Shown in pieces: positions 20,493 through 25,127 of a stretch of 25,127 nt of DNA. This stretch comes from JARLFX01 sp036404255. Lineage in GTDB: Bacteria > Acidobacteriota > Terriglobia > Terriglobales > Acidobacteriaceae. Numbering within the stretch: the stretch's first letter is position 1; every line of letters starts with the position of its first letter. The notes beneath the pieces are model-generated. The model was not told the origin of the DNA. It worked only from the letters and a program-made list of their open reading frames with translations, and ran no database searches. The translations under genes were made by a program, and so were the position numbers. The stretch is from positions 1-25,127 of the forward strand of contig DASWOP010000043.1 of assembly GCA_036404255.1 (NCBI GenBank), written 5' to 3'.

Positions 20493-22145
20493 ATGTCTGC
20501 TGACCTCTCCCCTTCGCCTGCACCGCTGGAACCTGATTCTGCCGACGCCGTAACGGATGCGTCCGCAAAACGGCCGGGGTGGCTGCGGCTTTCGCACCAA
20601 CATACGGCGCTCTCGGCCACGCTGCTGCTGATGGCTTCCACCATCCTGTCGCGGGTGATCGGGCTGCTGCGCGACACCTATACGGCCTGGCGTTTTGGCG
20701 CAGGCGGCGATGTGGACTCCTACACGGCGGCGTTTCAACTGCCGGACATGATCAATTACTTCCTCGTCGGCGGCGTGGCTTCGATCGCGTTCGTCAGCAT
20801 ACTGGGACGCTACCGGGAACAGGGTAAGGAGAAGGACGGCGAGGATGCGCTCTCTGCCATTCTCACGATGATGCTGGTGGTGCTGGGCGCGGGCATTGTG
20901 CTGGGCGAGGTCTTTGCGCGCTACTTCGTGGCGTGGTGGTTCGACAAGTTCACGCCGGAGAAGATCGACCTGACGACGCACATGACGCGGATTCTGCTGC
21001 CGGTGCAGCTCTTCTTCTTTGCGGGCGGCGTGCTCGGTTCCGTCTTGATTGTGCGCAAGCAGTTTGCGTATCAGGCCATCGGCCCGTTGATCTATAACCT
21101 CGGCATCGTCTTTGGCGGCGTAACGCTGGCGCACCGCATGGGCATCTCTGGACTCTCAGTGGGTGCGCTGATCGGCGTAATTCTGGGGCCGTTCCTCATC
21201 AACGCCATCGGTGTGTACCGCACGGGTTTCCGGCTGCGGCTATCGCTGGCATGGAATCATCCTGGGGTGAAGGAGTGGGTGCGCCTGTCGCTGCCGCTGA
21301 TCCTGGGCGTTTCGCTGGTGACATTCGATACGTGGATCATCAACCGCATTGCTTCGGCAGGCGATGGGCAGATAGCGCAACTGAATTACGCCAAGAAGTT
21401 TTTCACGGCGCCCATGGCGATCCTGGGCATGGCTGCGGGAGCAGCGTCGATGCCGTTTTTTGCCGCGCTGATTGGCCAGGGGAAACGCGAAGAGTTTGCG
21501 CGGCTGGTGAACAGCTCGGTGACGCGCATCATTGCGGTTTCGCTGCTGGGGTCTGCTTGGATGATTGGGCTGGCGCGGCCGGCGATTGATCTGATGCTGC
21601 ACCATGGAGCACTACAGCAGCGCAATGCGCTGGCGATTGCGCTTTACTTTTCGCTCTTTGCCATCTCACTGTGTTTCTGGTCAGCACAGTCGATTTACGC
21701 GCGCGCATTCTATGCGGCGGGCAATACGCTGACGCCAATGGTGGCGGGCACGATCATTACGATTGCGTCGTATCCGATGTACAAGCTGCTCTACCGCACG
21801 CACGGCACGATCGGGCTGGTGTGGGCCTCGAATCTCGGAATCTTTGTGCAGACGGTGGTGATGGCGTTTCTGCTGCATCGTTGCCGGCTGGCGAGGCTGG
21901 GCGGAATCGAATGGAAGGAACTGGCTCGCACGCTGCTGGCCGCGATGGTGGCGCTGGTTGCACTGCGAGCCATGATGCGCTATCTGCCACAGCATGGCGG
22001 TATGATCGCGGATACGATATCGCTCACGCTGGGCACGCTGGTGTGGGTTGCGATCAGTGCAGGGCTACTGATGGCGATGGGATCGCAACTGCCACAGACG
22101 GTACTGGGGCGGTTCCGCAAACGCTCCGCTCCGCAATCGGCATAA
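20493..22145 (+). CDS. murJ: lipid II flippase MurJ
   Basis: MurJ flips the peptidoglycan precursor lipid II across the inner membrane. The 550-residue protein has about 14 membrane segments. After a 30-residue Pro/Ala-rich cytoplasmic extension comes the family signature TILSRVIGLLRDTYTAWRFGAGGDVDSYTAAFQLPDMINYFLVGGVASIAFVSIL, given here in words: SR, LLRD, FGAG, FQLPD and a G-rich turn, in order at about residues 49-105. Later blocks include AYQAIGPLIYNLG, LPLILGVSLVTFD, AKKFFTAPMAILGMAAGAASMPFFA and YARAFYAAGNTLTPM. The MOP-superfamily MviN/MurJ assignment is firm. Gene-free repeats precede it and a strong terminator follows. It is convergent with the bactofilin gene, another envelope gene. 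Confidence 0.96.
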   Translation: MSADLSPSPAPLEPDSADAVTDASAKRPGWLRLSHQHTALSATLLLMASTILSRVIGLLRDTYTAWRFGAGGDVDSYTAAFQLPDMINYFLVGGVASIAFVSILGRYREQGKEKDGEDALSAILTMMLVVLGAGIVLGEVFARYFVAWWFDKFTPEKIDLTTHMTRILLPVQLFFFAGGVLGSVLIVRKQFAYQAIGPLIYNLGIVFGGVTLAHRMGISGLSVGALIGVILGPFLINAIGVYRTGFRLRLSLAWNHPGVKEWVRLSLPLILGVSLVTFDTWIINRIASAGDGQIAQLNYAKKFFTAPMAILGMAAGAASMPFFAALIGQGKREEFARLVNSSVTRIIAVSLLGSAWMIGLARPAIDLMLHHGALQQRNALAIALYFSLFAISLCFWSAQSIYARAFYAAGNTLTPMVAGTIITIASYPMYKLLYRTHGTIGLVWASNLGIFVQTVVMAFLLHRCRLARLGGIEWKELARTLLAAMVALVALRAMMRYLPQHGGMIADTISLTLGTLVWVAISAGLLMAMGSQLPQTVLGRFRKRSAPQSA

Positions 22146-22161
22146 GCTCTGCGCAAAAGAG

Positions 22162-22198
22162 ATGGCCCCGGCTGATATCAATCGCCGGGGCCATTTTT
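22162..22198. terminator. intrinsic terminator after murJ
   Basis: ATGGCCCCGGC (22162-22172) and GCCGGGGCCAT (22184-22194) form a perfect 11-bp GC-rich stem with an 11-base loop, followed by TTTT. AAAAGAG before the stem means it can also serve the minus-strand bactofilin gene ending at 22214. Confidence 0.93.
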
Positions 22199-22213
22199 GA
22201 TTCGGGTTGAGAG

Positions 22214-22720
22214 CTACTGGGCGTGCTCTTCCACGTGAAGCGGGAGTGCAGGTTCGCCTTCTTTGCCGGGCTTGCGAATATCGATGCCGCCCTTGAAGAA
22301 TGCGCCGTCTTCGATGCTGATGCGCTGGGCGATGACGTCGCCGGTGAGCGAGCCTTCGCTGCGGATGTCTACGCGGTCGCTGGCGGAGACATTTCCCTTC
22401 ACCTTGCCGAGCACAACGACTTCGCGGGCGGAGATGCTGGCTGCCACCTGGCCGTTGCGGCCGACGGTGACGCGGTTGCCGGGAAGGTTGATGGCTCCCT
22501 CGACCTTGCCGTCGATGTAGAGTGACTCGGAACCGCTGACTTCACCCTTGACGATGAGCGATTTGCCGATGGTGGCCTGATCGCCCGCGGGTGCGGTGGG
22601 AGTAGGTGCGGCGGGGCGAACTGGCGCTGATTCGTAGGCGGAGACGCTGGGGGTAGAGGCAACGGGCCGTACCGGCTCCGGCGAGGGCGTTCCTGTTTGC
22701 GGGGTATTAGGTTTCCACAT
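22214..22720 (-). CDS. bactofilin
   Basis: Bactofilins are polymerising beta-helix scaffold proteins that organise envelope growth, cell shape or chromosome position. The 168-residue product has a disordered Pro/Ala-rich N-terminus (about 1-48). The DUF583 core follows, from GDQATIGKSLIVKGEVSGSESLYIDGKVEGAI to the end of the repeated hydrophobic pattern near residue 150 (repeats such as VTVGRNGQVAASI, VVVLGKVKGNV, VDIRSEGSLTGDV). The tail is short and charged. The ATG at 22720 is preceded by AAAGGAA at about 10 bases, a recognisable if distant ribosome binding site, unlike the leaderless genes here. It is divergent from rnr, with about 200 gene-free bases between, and convergent with murJ. 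Confidence 0.93.
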   Translation of the reverse strand: MWKPNTPQTGTPSPEPVRPVASTPSVSAYESAPVRPAAPTPTAPAGDQATIGKSLIVKGEVSGSESLYIDGKVEGAINLPGNRVTVGRNGQVAASISAREVVVLGKVKGNVSASDRVDIRSEGSLTGDVIAQRISIEDGAFFKGGIDIRKPGKEGEPALPLHVEEHAQ

Positions 22721-22923
22721 GAGACTTCAATTCCTTTCGCATATGCCTGCCGGCTGCGCGAGCTTCACTTCATCTTACTCTGCCGGACTGCAGCTTTATT
22801 GCGCCGGCAAGCGGCTTTTCCCATGTTAGATTGCCCTGCGGAGTGAGGGGCTGTGGAAAGGTTGAAAAGCAGGGGTTAGGGCGCTAATCCCTGTTCTTTG
22901 CCGCATTAGCTTAGGATTGAGAT
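22721..22923. promoter_or_regulatory. divergent spacer between bactofilin and rnr, with CCCTG tract
   Basis: No gene is seen. It must hold the promoters of both genes. CCCTGTTCTTT (22889-22899) precedes rnr on its coding strand. TAGGAT (22912-22917), 6 bases before the rnr GTG, could be a -10, or its AGGA a Shine-Dalgarno site 7 bases from the start; the two readings exclude each other. Confidence 0.4.
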
Positions 22924-25127
22924 GTGCCTGCCCCTAAACGCCACACTACGTCGCATGAACGCTCGGATAAGGACCTGCTGCGCCGTATTGAGCGCGCCCC
23001 CGGGCATCGTGCTGGATATAAACAGCTCATCACGGAATTCAGTCTGGGCGGTGGGCGCGAGCGGCGTTTGCTGCTGGAGCAGCTTGCCCGGCTGACGGCG
23101 CGCGGGGTGTTAACTAAGTTGGATCGCGATGTGTGGACGATTGGCGCGGCGGAGAATTCGGCCGATAAACGCGCGCGATCCGGGCCGGGGAATATTCAAC
23201 CACGCGATCCGAGCCGCGAGAATCTGACGGCGGGGCAGTTGGATCTGCACCGCGATGGCTACGGTTTTGTACGGCCAGATAAAGGCCAGCGCGGGGCGCA
23301 TTCTGACCTGGACATCTTTATTCCGCCGAATGAGCTGAACGGCGCGATGCAGGGCGACCAGGTGCTGGTGGAGGTTGGGCCGCCGGGACGCGATGGACGG
23401 CTCTCCGGCCGCATTGCGCGGGTGATGACGCGACGGAATCCGACGATGGTGGGCGTCTTCCACTACTCAAGCCATGACCGCGAAGGGCGCGACGGCATCG
23501 TGCTGCGGCGGGGCAACTATGTGACGCCACTGGATGAGCGGATTGCGCAGCCGATTTTGATCCCGGATGGGATGGAGATTGTGGCGACGGACCGCGCTAC
23601 TCCGCACCGGGTGCTGGGCGAAGAGGCGCTGGCGCAGGAGGTCCACGGCGATTCGCTGGAAGGGCTGGCCGTGGATGTGGAGATTACGCACTGGCCGACG
23701 ATGACACAGCCAGCGCGCGGACGCGTGATCGAGGTGCTGGGCGACCAGAATGCATTTGGCGTGGATGTGGAGATCATCATCCGCAAGCACCATCTGCCGC
23801 ATCTGTTCCCAGAAAATGTGCTGGCGGAGGCGCGTGAGGCTTCAACGCATACGGTGGCGACGCTGACGCCGGAAGAGGTTGCGGCGCGGCGGGATTTCCG
23901 CGGGCTGCCGATTGTGACCATCGACGGTGAGACAGCAAAAGATTTTGACGATGCGGTGATGGTGGTGGATCTGCCGAATGGCAATCAGCAGCTTCAGGTG
24001 CACATTGCGGATGTGTCGAACTATGTGAAGCCGGGGACGGATCTTGACCTGGAGGCGCGACTGCGCGGGAATTCGGTGTACTTCCCTGACAGGGCAATTC
24101 CGATGCTGCCGCAGGAGCTTTCGACGGATATCTGCAGCCTGAGACCGCATGAAGACCGTCTGGTGCTGAGCTGCCTGATGGAGATCGATGGCAAGGGCGA
24201 GGTGCTGGGGTACGAGGTGTGCGAGGGGATTATCCAGTCGGCGCAGCGGATGACGTATACGCAGGTGCAATCGATCCTGGACAAGGATGAGGCGGCGAGG
24301 GCGGAGTTTGCACCGCTGGTGCCGGAGTTTGAACGGATGGAGAAGCTCTCGCTGTTGTTGAACACCAAGCGCAAACGGAGAGGGTCGATCGATTTCGATC
24401 TGCCGGAGCCGATCATCAACTTCGATCCCGAAGGCAACATGATGAGCATTGTGCGGTCGGAGCGGAAGTGGGCGAACCGGCTGATTGAAGAGTTCATGCT
24501 GGCGGCAAACGAGTGCGTGTCGACGTGGATCGAGCACCAGGGCGTGGCGAGCATCTACCGCATCCACGAGCAGCCTGAGCCGAAGCGGATTGTGGAGTTT
24601 GAGGACATGGCGGCGGGGTTCGGCTATACGCTGGGGCTGAGTTCCCTGCCGGTGAAGAAGCTGACGTTGCGTGGCGATCGCCGGGCGGCGCAGGGCACGG
24701 GACGCAAGCCGCAGCAGCAGGAGATTGTGGGCGCGATTCCGGTGACTCCGCGGATGTATCAGAAGCTGACGGCGAAGATCGCGGGCAAACCGGAGGAGCG
24801 CATTATCGCGTTCATGATGCTGCGTTCGCTAAAGCAGGCACGATACAGCGAGCAGAACGAAGGGCATTTTGCGCTGGCTGCACCAAGCTACACGCACTTC
24901 ACGTCGCCCATCCGGCGGTATCCGGACCTGATTATTCACCGCATTGTGAAGGCGCTGCTGCACGAGGGCGCGAGTCCGAAGGGCGGGGCGCTGTTCAGTG
25001 ACGCGCCGCATCCGTGGGGTGCTGCGCGCACGGCGAACGTTAAATCGAAGACGACAACGGCAGATTCGGCGACAATTGAGAGTCCTATACCGGAGAGCGA
25101 GCTGGCGGCGATTGCGGCGGAGAGCAG
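22924..25127 (+). CDS. rnr: ribonuclease R, 3' partial
   Basis: A processive 3'-5' exoribonuclease that degrades structured RNA. The frame runs from 22924 to the window edge (734 codons visible). A stop codon two codons upstream forces the GTG start. Domains: a winged-helix-like start (KDLLRRIERAPGHRAGYKQLI), cold-shock domains (LDLHRDGYGFVRPD near residue 105, then a second), and the RNB catalytic domain. Its active site TIDGETAKDFDDAV has Asp334, Asp340, Asp342 and Asp343, the full metal-binding set. HIADVSNYV, FPDRAIPMLPQELSTDICSL and TSPIRRYPDLIIHR follow. After the last block comes a polar, low-complexity insert reaching the window end. The C-terminal S1 domain lies outside. The long frame was not obvious because it has no ATG start and no stop in the window. 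Confidence 0.96.
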   Translation, partial: MPAPKRHTTSHERSDKDLLRRIERAPGHRAGYKQLITEFSLGGGRERRLLLEQLARLTARGVLTKLDRDVWTIGAAENSADKRARSGPGNIQPRDPSRENLTAGQLDLHRDGYGFVRPDKGQRGAHSDLDIFIPPNELNGAMQGDQVLVEVGPPGRDGRLSGRIARVMTRRNPTMVGVFHYSSHDREGRDGIVLRRGNYVTPLDERIAQPILIPDGMEIVATDRATPHRVLGEEALAQEVHGDSLEGLAVDVEITHWPTMTQPARGRVIEVLGDQNAFGVDVEIIIRKHHLPHLFPENVLAEAREASTHTVATLTPEEVAARRDFRGLPIVTIDGETAKDFDDAVMVVDLPNGNQQLQVHIADVSNYVKPGTDLDLEARLRGNSVYFPDRAIPMLPQELSTDICSLRPHEDRLVLSCLMEIDGKGEVLGYEVCEGIIQSAQRMTYTQVQSILDKDEAARAEFAPLVPEFERMEKLSLLLNTKRKRRGSIDFDLPEPIINFDPEGNMMSIVRSERKWANRLIEEFMLAANECVSTWIEHQGVASIYRIHEQPEPKRIVEFEDMAAGFGYTLGLSSLPVKKLTLRGDRRAAQGTGRKPQQQEIVGAIPVTPRMYQKLTAKIAGKPEERIIAFMMLRSLKQARYSEQNEGHFALAAPSYTHFTSPIRRYPDLIIHRIVKALLHEGASPKGGALFSDAPHPWGAARTANVKSKTTTADSATIESPIPESELAAIAAES

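Noticed and set aside
20388..21134. Minus-strand frame of 248 codons opposite murJ
   Set aside because: His/Arg/Gln-rich shadow of the conserved murJ start region.
1..25127. CRISPR array, prophage, defence or secretion system, rRNA or tRNA genes
   Set aside because: No regularly spaced direct repeats, no phage or defence motifs, and no tRNA-like T-arm or acceptor pairing was found on either strand.

Overview
The window looks like a chromosomal housekeeping segment from a GC-rich Acidobacteriota, most likely class Terriglobia (Acidobacteriaceae). This is inferred from four things: a VWFA-related protein of the acidobacterial type, a multi-domain TonB-like protein, very weak use of Shine-Dalgarno sites, and intergenic spaces filled with short hairpin repeats. 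I see no phage genes, transposase, CRISPR array, rRNA or tRNA. No obviously new multi-gene system is present; the novelty is in small ORFs, unusual protein variants, promoters and dispersed repeats.

Layout. 1-495: end of a TlpA-like thioredoxin gene. 822-2799: lgt and an rluD-type pseudouridine synthase, overlapping. 2844-3827: secreted VWA protein, convergent with ligA (3904-5949, minus) across a hairpin that contains the ligA stop codon. 5950-6398: repeat-rich spacer. 6399-8104: YdjM-like membrane hydrolase and a DUF6580-like membrane protein, closed by a 17-bp-stem UUCG terminator. 8174-9387 (minus): moaB/mog and a DedA-like membrane protein. 9613-12293: a TonB-like protein with an extra N-terminal membrane module, a 50-codon membrane ORF and miaA, closely packed. 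12430-13269 (minus): glycine-zipper lipoprotein. 13403-17166 (minus): a zinc-ribbon membrane protein followed by pyrR-pyrB-pyrC, the regulator and two enzymes of UMP synthesis. 17424-19620: an Old Yellow Enzyme, a MerR-type regulator and a small zinc-ribbon protein. 19621-20492: repeat-rich spacer. 20493-22145: murJ. 22214-22720 (minus): a bactofilin. 22924-25127: start of rnr, cut by the window edge.

Cell-envelope work is prominent: lipoprotein maturation (lgt), lipid II flipping (murJ), a bactofilin scaffold, TonB-like energy transduction and a lipoprotein. RNA-related functions (rluD, miaA, rnr), DNA ligase and pyrimidine synthesis make up most of the rest.

The main structural observations are: (1) several genes have a -10-like hexamer exactly 7 nt before the start codon and no Shine-Dalgarno site, suggesting leaderless mRNAs; (2) seven copies of a palindromic repeat ending in AATGACA all lie in the same orientation in gene-free spaces; (3) a triple-hairpin repeat with GGCTRAAGCC cores occurs twice almost unchanged, plus a third copy shortened at the shared core; (4) a 73-bp repeat with inverted ends occurs twice; (5) CCCTG-rich pyrimidine tracts sit just upstream of four start codons on the coding strand.
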